The notes beneath the pieces were generated by a model. The model ran no database searches and was not told the origin of the DNA. It was given only the letters and a program-made list of their open reading frames with translations. The translations under genes were made by a program, and so were the position numbers. From JAHJRN01 sp043805355 (lineage in GTDB: Bacteria; Patescibacteriota; Patescibacteriia; 2-12-FULL-60-25), in the NCBI GenBank assembly GCA_043805355.1, contig JAZDIB010000051.1, positions 1 to 34,923 on the forward strand: 34,923 bases of DNA, given 5' to 3'. Below, piece after piece: positions 22,004-29,915 of the stretch (the first letter of the stretch is position 1; every line of letters begins with the position of its first letter).

Positions 22004-22639
22004 ATGGACTACGACCTGCTCGCGTTCACCAAGGAAGCGCTGGCCCAAGGTATCCCCCGCGGCAAGATACAGGACGCCCTGCTTTCCGCTGGGTGGGAGC
22101 CCGATGAGGTCCGCGACGTGCTGGAACGGTTCCAGGACGCGGATTTTCCCATCCCGGTCCCCCGCCGCAAGCCGTATCTTTCCGCCAAGGAGGCGTTCAT
22201 GTACCTCCTCATGTTCCTGACGCTGTACATCAGCTCCGTCAGCTTCGGGACCATCATCTTCCAGAACGTGAACCGTTGGCTGCCCGACGTGCTGCTCCCC
22301 TACGGCGCCTACGACGGCACCATCGAGATCCTGCGCATGAGCACGTCGTCGCTCCTCGTCGCGTATCCCGTCTTCCTCTTCGTCGCGTTCAAGCTCAAGA
22401 CGTCGATGAAGAAGGACGTGTCCAAGCGCACGAGCAAGATCCGCAAGTGGCTGACCTACATCACGCTGTTCATCGCGGCCGGCGTCATCATCGGCGACCT
22501 CATCACCCTCGTGTTCAACTTCCTGGGCGGCGAGCTGACCCTGCGCTTCGTCATCAAGGTCGTCACGGTGGGCGTCATCGCGGGCACGGTGTTCGGCTAT
22601 TACCTCTGGGACCTGAAGAACGAGGAAAAAGAGCTATGA
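22004..22639 (+). CDS. DUF5671-like membrane protein
   Basis: The 211-residue product has an N-terminal helical module of about 50 residues (LLAFTKEALAQGIPRGKIQDALLSAGWEPDEV, UBA-like in appearance) and four hydrophobic helices (about 62-85, 113-130, 148-172, 183-202). The segment SAKEAFMYLLMFLTLYISSVSFG and the GGELTLRFVIKVVTVGVIAGTVFGYYLW end match my memory of DUF5671, a membrane family frequent in Patescibacteria and of unknown function. The ATG lies close to a -10 box. Its stop overlaps the start of the next gene as ATGA, so the two are coupled. Confidence 0.82.
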   Translation: MDYDLLAFTKEALAQGIPRGKIQDALLSAGWEPDEVRDVLERFQDADFPIPVPRRKPYLSAKEAFMYLLMFLTLYISSVSFGTIIFQNVNRWLPDVLLPYGAYDGTIEILRMSTSSLLVAYPVFLFVAFKLKTSMKKDVSKRTSKIRKWLTYITLFIAAGVIIGDLITLVFNFLGGELTLRFVIKVVTVGVIAGTVFGYYLWDLKNEEKEL

Positions 22640-23106
22640 AGATCAAAGGCATCCACCTGTTCGTCGGCACGGTCACGGCGTTCATGGCCGCGGCGATCGT
22701 CCTCGGGTTCCTGGCCATCGGTTCGCCGGAGCTCCAGCGTTCCAAGACGTTGGACCGGCAGCGCGTCGCGGATATGCAGAGCATCGCCGGGGCCGTGGAC
22801 AACTATTGGTACTATCGGAAGTCCCTGCCGCAGACCTTGGCAGACCTGCAGGGATATCAGGGGTACTACGTGCAATCCATCAACGACCCGGAGTCGCAGG
22901 CGCCGTACGGATACGAGACGACAAGCAGCACCGGTTATCGCTTATGCGCGGAATTCAGCCAGCCGTCCGACGCGGATGGGGCGAAGGCCTCTGCGCCGTA
23001 CGCGTACAGGTCGTGGACCATGGAGAATTTCTGGAAGCACGCGCAAGGCCGTCAGTGCTTCGATCTGGAGGTCAGCCAGGCGCCGGACGTCAAGATGGTG
23101 GATTAA
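22636..23106 (+). CDS. Single-TM pilin-like protein
   Basis: The 156-residue product has one N-terminal TM helix (about 7-28) followed by RSKTLDRQRVADMQSIAGAVDNYWYYRKSLPQTLADLQ, which looks like the long helix and early body of a type II pseudopilin, and a C-terminal Cys-containing domain (Cys108 and Cys143 by count). No GFxxxE prepilin cleavage motif is evident, so it may be only pilin-like. The start overlaps the DUF5671 stop by ATGA. The two probably act together in the membrane. Function unknown. Confidence 0.75.
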   Translation: MKIKGIHLFVGTVTAFMAAAIVLGFLAIGSPELQRSKTLDRQRVADMQSIAGAVDNYWYYRKSLPQTLADLQGYQGYYVQSINDPESQAPYGYETTSSTGYRLCAEFSQPSDADGAKASAPYAYRSWTMENFWKHAQGRQCFDLEVSQAPDVKMVD

Positions 23107-23115
23107 GGGGCGGGT

Positions 23116-24069
23116 ATGCTCGACTGGAAGACGCTTTCTCGTCCCATCGTGGCGCTTGCGCCCATGGCGGACATGACGGATCCCCCGTTCTGTCGGCTTT
23201 GCCGCGAGGTGAGCGGGGCCGATTTCGTCATTTTTCGGGAGATGGTGTCGTCCGAGGCGGTCGTCCGGGAAAATCAGAAGACGCTCCGCATGTGCGACAT
23301 CGAGACGGCGGAACGGCCGGTCATCCAGCAGGTGTTCGGCTCCGACCCGGAGACGGTCGCCCGCGCCGCCGCACTCATCGAGGAACGGTTCCGTCCGGAC
23401 GGCATCGACATCAACATGGGGTGTCCCGCCACGAAGATCGTGTCGAATTTCGACGGCGCTTCGCTCATGCGCGACCCGGATCTCGCCGCGTCCATCGTGC
23501 GGTCCGTCAAGGCGGCCGTCACGGTCCCGGTCAGCGTGAAGACGCGGCTCGGCTGGACCAAACCGACGGACATCATCGAATTCATCAAAGTCATCGAGGA
23601 TGCGGGCGCGGACCTCGTCACGGTGCATGGACGCACGAAATCGCAAGGCTATGCCGGTTCGGCCGATTGGGCAGCGGTCGGGAAGGCACACGCGCAGACT
23701 TCGCTTCCGGTCCTCGTGAACGGCGATATCGTCTCGCCCGAGACGGCGAAGGAAGCGATGGTCGCATCCGGCGCCGACGGCGTCATGGTCGGACGCGGCG
23801 CGTTGGGCAATCCGTGGATCCTCGGTCGATTGGCGAACGCCTTTCGCGATGGCGTCGATGCCGCACGACCGACCGATGAGGAGCGCATCGAGGTCGTCCT
23901 CCGCCACGCCCGTCTGCATGTCGATTGGTATGGGGAACGCGGCATCGTGACGTTGCGCAAACATCTCCCGTGGTATTTCAAGGACGACAAGACCCTCCGC
24001 GCCGCGCTCGTCCGCGTGTCGTCGTTGGAGGAGTTGATGACGATTCTTTCTTCCTCTCTGTCATCCTGA
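23116..24069 (+). CDS. tRNA-dihydrouridine synthase
   Basis: The 317-residue product is a complete Dus enzyme: APMADMTDPPFCRLCRE at the N terminus of the TIM barrel, VFGSDPE, DINMGCPATKIV with catalytic Cys103, LVTVHGRTKSQGYAG, and the FMN phosphate-binding GADGVMVGRGALGNPWI. It reduces specific uridines in the tRNA D-loop using FMN and NADPH. The subtype (DusB-like by overall look) is not certain. It starts 9 nt after the pilin-like gene and is the last gene of this plus-strand unit. Confidence 0.94.
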   Translation: MLDWKTLSRPIVALAPMADMTDPPFCRLCREVSGADFVIFREMVSSEAVVRENQKTLRMCDIETAERPVIQQVFGSDPETVARAAALIEERFRPDGIDINMGCPATKIVSNFDGASLMRDPDLAASIVRSVKAAVTVPVSVKTRLGWTKPTDIIEFIKVIEDAGADLVTVHGRTKSQGYAGSADWAAVGKAHAQTSLPVLVNGDIVSPETAKEAMVASGADGVMVGRGALGNPWILGRLANAFRDGVDAARPTDEERIEVVLRHARLHVDWYGERGIVTLRKHLPWYFKDDKTLRAALVRVSSLEELMTILSSSLSS

Positions 24070-24096
24070 GCGAAGCGCAACGGAGCCGAAGGATCT
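24060..24096. repeat. Half copy of a GAGCGAAGC-type repeat
   Basis: GTCATCCTGAGCGAAGCG followed by a second CGAAGGATCT part, like one arm of the element at 19131. It overlaps the last 10 bases of the dus gene. Confidence 0.55.
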
Positions 24097-24149
24097 GGTT
24101 TCCTTTATCTTCCTTTTTGCCACATCGCAAAAGGAAGCGAAAAAGGATG

Positions 24150-24233
24150 TTGGGGGCGGCAGAACTCGCTCAACGTGAAAGCAATCAAGGTATAAGCTTT
24201 CACTATATCGCTCAAACAGGCTGGCGCCCCCAA
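24150..24233. repeat. Imperfect 84-bp palindrome between dus and the M23 gene
   Basis: The outer arms (24150-24162 and 24221-24233, TTGGGGGCGnCAG type) match at 12 of 13 bases. The inner GTGAAAGC/GCTTTCAC arms pair as well. It fills most of the 198-nt convergent gap and may stop transcription from both sides; no long T-run is present. Confidence 0.6.
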
Positions 24234-24267
24234 ACCCCGTCGGAATCAGACGAACAGCGGACGAATA

Positions 24268-25500
24268 TCAAATCGACGGTAGGAAGTTCTGCGGGTCGAC
24301 GGGAATGCCGCCTTGGCGGACTTCGAAATGCAGGTGTGGTCCGGTCGAGAGTCCTGCACCTGGTTGACCGGGCATGCCGCCTGACAGGCCGATGACCTGT
24401 CCACGTTCAACGTACGTGTCGGGTTTCGCGATGAATTTCGAGAGGTGCGCGTACACGGTCGCGAATCCTCCCGGATGGACGATCATCGTGTAGTTTCCGT
24501 ACATGCTCCCCGTCTTGTTCCACGCGACGTATCCGCCTGCCGCCGCCTTGATCTGCGTGCCGACCGACGCGCGAACGTCGGTGCCGGGGTGCTGGAACAG
24601 CTTACGGAACGGATAGTCGGGGTCGTGGAAGACCGCCGTGATGCCGCGTGACGGATCGATCGGCCAGTTGAGGAGCACGTCGCCGCGCGCGAGCGCTTCG
24701 TCGATGGTGTCGAGCGTGCTTTTGAGCCGTTCCTGGAGCTCCGCGATGTCATCCGTCGTGCTCTGCTGCTGCTGGCGGAGTTCGTACGTGATGCGTTCGA
24801 ATTGCTCTTGGCTCTGCTGCGTCTCGGCGATGAGCGATATCTTGAAGTTCCGCTCGCCTTCGAGCTGTTCCTGTTCCTTCACGAGCGTCTTCTGGCGTTC
24901 GACCATGGTCTCACGCCGCTCGTCGCGCGCGGTCTTCGTCTCATCGAGCGTCTGGCGTACGTCCTTCAGGTCCTTGATGGAATCGCCGAGGTCGCGTTCA
25001 ATCCGCTTCACCTCCTCGATACGGTCGAAGAAGGACGAGAGCGACGGTTTCGTCAGGAAGACGTCGAGCGCGCTGACCTCGTCTGCTTCGTTCACGCGCC
25101 GGATGAAATCCCCGACCAGCGACTTCTGTTTTTCGATGCGCTTCTCCTGTGAGGAGATGACCTTCTCCAAGTCCTGTATCTCCAGCGTGAGCAGCTCGAT
25201 CTCGGTCTTGGAGCGCTGGATGCCAAGCTCCTTCTCGCGGACGCGGTTGTCGAGCAGGAGGATTTCGTTCTCGAGCGTGGATTGCTTCGATTCCTGTTCG
25301 GCGATGCGTGCGCGGTAGCCCGAGATCAAGGATTCGAGTTCCTTGATGCGGTTCTGTTTCTGTTTCACTTCCGAATTGAGTTCCTCGACCTGCTCCTTTA
25401 CGCCCGCATCAGCCGCTGCGTTCGCTGAAGGCACATCGAAACGCCAGGAACCTCCTGTCACGAGCGCGAACATCAAGACGATGGCGCCGATGCGTTTCAT
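24268..25500 (-). CDS. EnvC-like coiled-coil protein with M23 peptidase domain
   Basis: The 410-residue product has a signal peptide (about 1-29), a long coiled coil (about 35-270, rich in E, K, Q and R) and a C-terminal M23 (LytM) domain with the metal ligands His304 and Asp308 (HPGTD), His352 (YAHLS) and His389-Leu-His391 (HLHFE). All catalytic residues are present, so it may be an active endopeptidase rather than only an amidase activator. It should act in the cell wall during division or separation. It starts 9 nt after the gltX stop, so the two are co-transcribed. Confidence 0.92.
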   Translation of the reverse strand: MKRIGAIVLMFALVTGGSWRFDVPSANAAADAGVKEQVEELNSEVKQKQNRIKELESLISGYRARIAEQESKQSTLENEILLLDNRVREKELGIQRSKTEIELLTLEIQDLEKVISSQEKRIEKQKSLVGDFIRRVNEADEVSALDVFLTKPSLSSFFDRIEEVKRIERDLGDSIKDLKDVRQTLDETKTARDERRETMVERQKTLVKEQEQLEGERNFKISLIAETQQSQEQFERITYELRQQQQSTTDDIAELQERLKSTLDTIDEALARGDVLLNWPIDPSRGITAVFHDPDYPFRKLFQHPGTDVRASVGTQIKAAAGGYVAWNKTGSMYGNYTMIVHPGGFATVYAHLSKFIAKPDTYVERGQVIGLSGGMPGQPGAGLSTGPHLHFEVRQGGIPVDPQNFLPSI

Positions 25501-25509
25501 GTCATCAGT

Positions 25510-27018
25510 TTACAGCACCTTCAGCGCGTCGTCGATGCGTTCCAACGCCCGCTTTCTGCCGTATGCCGCGATGAGCTCGAACGGTCCGGGCGACTTGTCC
25601 TGGCCGGACAGCGCCACGCGCAGCGGCCAGAGCGTATCCCCGTTCCCCCACCCCTTTTCCGCGATGAGCGCCTTCAGGTCCTCCTCTACAGCGGCGACAT
25701 TCGCGACCTTCGTGTCGTCCATCCGCTCGATCCGTTCACGGCAGGCGATGAGTCGCTCCCGTGCGCTTTGGGCATCCTGCGTTTTCCACGGGAGGGAGAC
25801 GTTCGAGTACTCGAGGTGTCCTTTGAAGAACTGCGCCGTCAGGTCCGCGACGTCGTTCGTCTTCACGACGCGGTCCCGCACGAGGAGCAGGACGCGGTCC
25901 GCGAAGCGTCCGTCGTCCGTCGCGTTTTCGATGAACGGATGCGTCAGCGTGAGGTAGCGCTCGACGGGCATGGACTTCAGATACTGCGCGTTCAGCCAAT
26001 CCAGCTTTTCGATGTTGAAGACCGCGCCCGACTTGTTGACCTTACCCATGTCGAACATCGTCGCGAGTTCGTCGTGCGTGTAGACCTCGCGGTCGCCGGT
26101 CGGGTTCCAGCCGAGGAGCGCCACGAAGTTGACGAGCGCCTCCGGGATATAGCCCTTATCGAGGTAGTCCTTGACCGAGACGTCGCCCTGCCGCTTCGAG
26201 AGCTTCGATTTGTCCGGATTCAGGAGAAGGGGCAGGTGCGCGAATTTCGGGATGGTCCAGCCGAACGCCTCGTAGATGAAGACATGCTTCGGCGTCGACG
26301 GAAGCCACTCCTCCCCGCGGATGACGTGCGAGATGCCCATGTCGTGGTCGTCGCAGGTGGCGGCCAGATGGTACGTCGGGAACCCGTCGGATTTCATGAT
26401 GACCTGGTCGTCGATGGTGGACCAGTCGAAGGTCACGTCCCCGCGGATCATGTCCGAGACGGTCACGTCGCCGGTCTTGGGGAGCTTGAGGCGGATGACA
26501 TGCGCTTCCCCTGCCTCGACGCGTTTCGCCGATTCCTCGTTCGTGAGGGAGCGGCACTGGCCGTCGTACATCATGGGGCGGCCGGAGAGGCGCTGTTCCT
26601 CGCGGACCTTCTCGAGGCGTTCCGCCGTGCAGAAGCAGACGAACGCCTTCCCCGTCTTCACGAGCTCGTCCGCGTAGGCCTTGTACCGTTCGAGCCGTTC
26701 GGACTGGACATAGGGGCCGACATCGCCGCGTTGGACGACACTCCCCTTCCTGTCGAGCCACACGCCTTCATCCGGGAGGACGCCGCACGTTTCCAGCGAC
26801 CGGCAGATGTCCTCGATGGCGCCTTCGACGTATCGCGAGCGGTCCGTGTCCTCGATGCGCAGGAGGAACGTGCCTCCATGCCGCTTTGCGAACAGCTCGC
26901 AGTACAGCGCGGTCCGAAGTCCGCCAATATGCAGGAAGCCGGTCGGACTCGGCGCATACCTCACGCGGACCCTGTCTGACGGGGTCGGGGTCTGATGGAT
27001 CATAAAGGGGTTGGTCAT
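25510..27018 (-). CDS. gltX: Glutamyl-tRNA synthetase
   Basis: From ATG 27018 the protein has 502 residues. It has the class I signatures RYAPSPTGFLHIGG (HIGH at 30-33) and KLSKRQGDV (KMSKS), plus IRGEEWLPSTPKHVFIYEAFGW. It attaches Glu to tRNA-Glu and, in organisms without GlnRS, also to tRNA-Gln. A Met at 27003 is an alternative start. The frame is open upstream to 27156, but that part crosses the promoter and the helicase terminator. It has its own promoter (27053-27081) and a leader of about 30 nt with a small hairpin. The M23 gene follows in the same operon. Confidence 0.95.
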   Translation of the reverse strand: MTNPFMIHQTPTPSDRVRVRYAPSPTGFLHIGGLRTALYCELFAKRHGGTFLLRIEDTDRSRYVEGAIEDICRSLETCGVLPDEGVWLDRKGSVVQRGDVGPYVQSERLERYKAYADELVKTGKAFVCFCTAERLEKVREEQRLSGRPMMYDGQCRSLTNEESAKRVEAGEAHVIRLKLPKTGDVTVSDMIRGDVTFDWSTIDDQVIMKSDGFPTYHLAATCDDHDMGISHVIRGEEWLPSTPKHVFIYEAFGWTIPKFAHLPLLLNPDKSKLSKRQGDVSVKDYLDKGYIPEALVNFVALLGWNPTGDREVYTHDELATMFDMGKVNKSGAVFNIEKLDWLNAQYLKSMPVERYLTLTHPFIENATDDGRFADRVLLLVRDRVVKTNDVADLTAQFFKGHLEYSNVSLPWKTQDAQSARERLIACRERIERMDDTKVANVAAVEEDLKALIAEKGWGNGDTLWPLRVALSGQDKSPGPFELIAAYGRKRALERIDDALKVL

Positions 27019-27052
27019 ACGTCTGTAGCCGTGAACGGACCTTTCGTCCGAT

Positions 27053-27081
27053 AGATTACGGCATCCACGCGACTCCGTCCA
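27053..27081 (-). promoter_or_regulatory. gltX promoter
   Basis: Minus strand: TGGACG (27081-27076), 17-nt spacer, TAATCT (27058-27053). The leader then contains a 5-bp hairpin around CGGAC GAAAG GTCCG. No T-box core is seen. Confidence 0.45.
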
Positions 27082-27112
27082 TATAAAAACGGGGGCCAAG
27101 GAGGTCCCCGTT
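27081..27112 (-). terminator. Terminator of the helicase gene
   Basis: A stem of about 10 bp with one G-U pair (27088-27097 with 27103-27112) and a 5-nt loop. The minus strand continues TTTATAT. It ends 15 nt after the helicase stop. Confidence 0.8.
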
Positions 27113-27127
27113 GGAGGCATGGTCGCG

Positions 27128-29338
27128 TCATGACCTGCCTTTTCGCCACATGCCACTTAAGGAGAGGGTGTTCGCCTCTTTAACAAGGTTCGAGTATCTC
27201 GTCGGCCCGTATTCCTTGATGCGCTTCTCGAGATGCTCGAGACTGGTCTTATCGGTACCGGGAATCGATATTGGGGAGAGGAACCACGGTTGCGGTTTCC
27301 ATTTTGGCACGCCCGAGAGGAGATAGAACCATTGCTGGCTCCTTAGCTGTCTCATGCCACGATGGAGCGCGTTGTTGACGGATCCTCGACCGACCTTGAG
27401 CGCCTTCGCGACTTCGCGCAGTGTTTTTGGGACACTGCCATCGAGGCCGAACGTGAGTTCGATGATTTTTTTGTGGAAAGGGGGCAGCGTATCGAGCGCT
27501 TCATGCGTTCTATGTGCCACCTCCTTAGAGTCGATCAGTTCTTCTGCAAGTTCCTCCTGCTCGTACGGACCGGCGAGCGCACGGAAGCACGACATGAACC
27601 GTTCTCCGTCTTCAAGGGAAGCGGGCGGCGTGTTGAATGTCGCCATGAAGCGTTCGACGTCGTCGGAACATGGGACATCCGCATACGCCGAGTCTTCGTT
27701 CCCTCCGTTTCGGAACAGGAGCCTCCAGGAGGCCCCGTCCGGACAATATCGTTCCAGGAAGTCGATGTATCCGTGACAGGAGAGCCGGTATCGGAGGTGC
27801 TTGAGGAGATCCAGACCCCTTCCTATGAAGAGATCATGTCGGAATAGGAGCCATCGGAACCGGAGGAACGCCACAGGTTTCGTCGGGTCGAACTCACGAC
27901 AGGTCGCGATGACGTCGCGTGTAGCCTCCTCGTCGCGTGCGTCCAGACGATGGGCCCGTGATGTCGTCGTGTACACGTACCGGCTCCGGAGCTCCACTCC
28001 TTTGATGGGGGTCCGCTGCAAGAGTAACAGGTCATTCGTCGTCTCGTCGTCTTGCCCACGCCTCGGACTGCGCCCGATGCGCGTGCCGAAGATGTAGCTT
28101 GACATCGATTCCGAGAACAGTTCGAGAGGCAGGACCGGCATGACCGGGAGCCCCTTCGGGACGAACGCGATGATCCGCGCCTCCGCATCCCCGTCTTTCG
28201 TGAGGGCACGGCTGAACTTTTGGACTGCCCTGACGCGGGAGAGCGAGGGCGAAAGGTCCAAGAGGAGCTTGCATCGTGGCGAATTCCATCCCTGGGTCAG
28301 GACGCCGACGTTGATGATCGTGTCCGTCCGTCCGTCCTCGAAGTCCCGGAGGATCTTCTCGCGTTCGTCGCGTGGCGTGTTCCCTAACACCAGCTGGGGT
28401 CGAGATGAGCCCTTCGGCCTGAATCTCTTCAGATACGCGTGCAGTTCGACGGCTTGTCGTCGCGTCGCGCAGCAGATGAGGGTGGACATGTCCCTGTTCC
28501 GGCCGAGGTATCGATAGGTCTCGACAGCCTTGAAGAAGGGAGCTTCGGACATGAGTCGGTCAAGGTCCTCCTCGTGGTAGTCGCCGAACCTGACGCGAAC
28601 GCGAGAGCCGTTGACGTCCACTTCGGCGAGCCAGAAGCGGTACGTCGCGAGCAGATCGAGCTGGATCGCTTCTTCGAACGTGATCTCGTGGATAAGATCA
28701 GGGAAGAACCGACAGAGCGTCCGTTCTTCGTCGTAGTCGGGCGTCGCCGTCAAGGCGATGCGAAGGGTCCGTGGATCGAACGCGTCCTTGAGCATGGACT
28801 GCCGCTGATCCGTCATGGCCTGATGCCCTTCGTCGGCGAAGACGAGGGCGACCCGACGGAAGGCCTCCGGCAACCGTCGCTTTTTCCAGAGCGATTGGAC
28901 GCTTGTATACGTCGCCACGTTGACGCCGTGTTCGACGATGTTCTTTTCATCGCCGTAGAAGACGCCGATCGGGATGTTCGGGATGCGACACCTGAATTCC
29001 GCGCGCGCCTGCTCGACAAGCATCCGGGATGGGACGAGGAAGAGCGTCTGAAGGCCCGTTCCTTCGATGAGTCGGCTTGCGATAACGGTTTTTCCGGTCC
29101 TCGGCGGTTGGATGATCCTGCCGAACAGCGGAGCGTCGCGATCCGCCAGCCGTCGCGTGGCGTCGGCCACGTACCGCATAAAGTCGGTATACACGCTGGT
29201 TTGATCGTTCCGGAGAACGGTCGTCCCCGCGCCGAACGCCGCGTTTCCTGCCGATTTGTTCATGCGACGCGCTGCGGCCGTGAGCCGTTCCGCCATCGGG
29301 AGGCGGAACGCGTCGATTTCGAGCCCGTGTGACTGCAT
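27128..29338 (-). CDS. SF2 helicase with C-terminal sigma region-4-like HTH
   Basis: From ATG 29338, with AGGAGG 5 nt upstream, the protein has 736 residues. The N-terminal SF2 core has Walker A PPRTGKT (78-84), LFLVPSRMLVEQ (motif Ia), the DEGH box (169-172), LTATP (motif III, 196-200) and a second RecA domain with NVGVLTQGWNSP and QKFSRAL (motif VI-like). Residues about 615-666 read LPPFHKKIIELTFGLDG ... LREVAKALKVGRGSVNNALHRGMRQL, which closely resembles sigma-70 region 4. Its single-gene unit has a strong promoter and an operator-like palindrome. The substrate is unknown. Resemblance to restriction-type or phage helicases cannot be excluded. Confidence 0.82.
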   Translation of the reverse strand: MQSHGLEIDAFRLPMAERLTAAARRMNKSAGNAAFGAGTTVLRNDQTSVYTDFMRYVADATRRLADRDAPLFGRIIQPPRTGKTVIASRLIEGTGLQTLFLVPSRMLVEQARAEFRCRIPNIPIGVFYGDEKNIVEHGVNVATYTSVQSLWKKRRLPEAFRRVALVFADEGHQAMTDQRQSMLKDAFDPRTLRIALTATPDYDEERTLCRFFPDLIHEITFEEAIQLDLLATYRFWLAEVDVNGSRVRVRFGDYHEEDLDRLMSEAPFFKAVETYRYLGRNRDMSTLICCATRRQAVELHAYLKRFRPKGSSRPQLVLGNTPRDEREKILRDFEDGRTDTIINVGVLTQGWNSPRCKLLLDLSPSLSRVRAVQKFSRALTKDGDAEARIIAFVPKGLPVMPVLPLELFSESMSSYIFGTRIGRSPRRGQDDETTNDLLLLQRTPIKGVELRSRYVYTTTSRAHRLDARDEEATRDVIATCREFDPTKPVAFLRFRWLLFRHDLFIGRGLDLLKHLRYRLSCHGYIDFLERYCPDGASWRLLFRNGGNEDSAYADVPCSDDVERFMATFNTPPASLEDGERFMSCFRALAGPYEQEELAEELIDSKEVAHRTHEALDTLPPFHKKIIELTFGLDGSVPKTLREVAKALKVGRGSVNNALHRGMRQLRSQQWFYLLSGVPKWKPQPWFLSPISIPGTDKTSLEHLEKRIKEYGPTRYSNLVKEANTLSLSGMWRKGRS

Positions 29339-29362
29339 GCCGTCCTCCTGTGTTGGAAGGTA

Positions 29363-29383
29363 CCATACCGATATTCGGTATGG
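29363..29383. promoter_or_regulatory. Operator-like palindrome at the helicase start site
   Basis: Two perfect 9-bp arms (CCATACCGA and its complement) around a 3-nt centre. It covers the expected RNA start (about 29381) of the promoter just upstream, the usual place for a repressor site. A related half-site, ATCGGCATGG, lies at the plus-strand promoter at 30506. Confidence 0.65.
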
Positions 29384-29387
29384 ACTC

Positions 29388-29416
29388 CATATAAGCAAAA
29401 TACGCCATGTTGTCAA
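29388..29416 (-). promoter_or_regulatory. Helicase promoter, near consensus
   Basis: Minus strand TTGACA (29416-29411), 17-nt spacer, TATATG (29393-29388). It lies against the stop of the upstream C39-like gene. Confidence 0.7.
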
Positions 29417-29440
29417 TGGTGTCTTGGGTTCATCGAAATG

Positions 29441-29914
29441 CTACCTTCGGAAGGTCGGAACGGTCATCATCCATCGTTCCACGCGGACGTCGTCCGGGCC
29501 GTCGAAGTCGTACCAGGCCTTCTCGAATTCCTCGACGGGCATGGTGATGCTCCCCTCGTCCCGTTCTGGATCCATCATCGAGATCGTCGTGTCGTCGATG
29601 GCGAACACGACCGAGAAGTGGTCGTCAGGGTCACCGAACGTCGAATACCAGCCGACGACGACCGGGATATTCATGCGGACGGCTTCTCGGATGTCGTCGA
29701 ACGTCGCGTTCTCCTTGGCGACCGCTTCGTTGCCGAGTTTCCGGACCGCTTCGACCATGTTCACGTGGTCCGTGCCACGATCGGCCGTCGCGTCGCAGAG
29801 CTTGGCGAGTTCCTCTTCCGTGTACGTCTTGCCGTAATAGTCGAGCAGGATCTTCAAGCTTGCCGGTCCGCAGAGGCCGGTCGATTGTCGGAAGGGGTTG
29901 AGCGTGATGGTCAT
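29441..29914 (-). CDS. C39-like cysteine peptidase
   Basis: The 157-residue product has the core of a papain-fold C39 domain: Gln10 and Cys15 in FRQSTGLCGPASL (oxyanion Gln and nucleophile), His99 in DDHFSVVFAIDD and Asp115 in ISMMDP. All residues of the Q/C/H/D set are present, so it is probably active. There is no signal peptide, transporter domain or TM helix, so it is likely cytoplasmic or acts on a partner. The ATG lies 1 nt beyond the stop of the upstream gene (29916-30476) with GAGG as a short Shine-Dalgarno, so the two are co-expressed. Substrate unknown. Confidence 0.85.
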   Translation of the reverse strand: MTITLNPFRQSTGLCGPASLKILLDYYGKTYTEEELAKLCDATADRGTDHVNMVEAVRKLGNEAVAKENATFDDIREAVRMNIPVVVGWYSTFGDPDDHFSVVFAIDDTTISMMDPERDEGSITMPVEEFEKAWYDFDGPDDVRVERWMMTVPTFRR

Positions 29915-29915
29915 A

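Noticed and set aside
20029..22107. A 692-codon plus-strand open frame opposite uvrB
   Set aside because: It is antisense to a clear UvrB with all motifs. Long antisense open frames are expected at this GC content, and the translation is Arg/Asp/Glu/Val biased with no domain.
25768..26979. A 403-codon plus-strand open frame opposite gltX
   Set aside because: Shadow of a certain glutamyl-tRNA synthetase gene. No family motif or start signal of its own.
27019..27080. T-box riboswitch in front of gltX
   Set aside because: The leader is only about 30 nt with one small hairpin. No T-box core sequence and no antiterminator/terminator pair were found; the nearby terminator belongs to the helicase gene.
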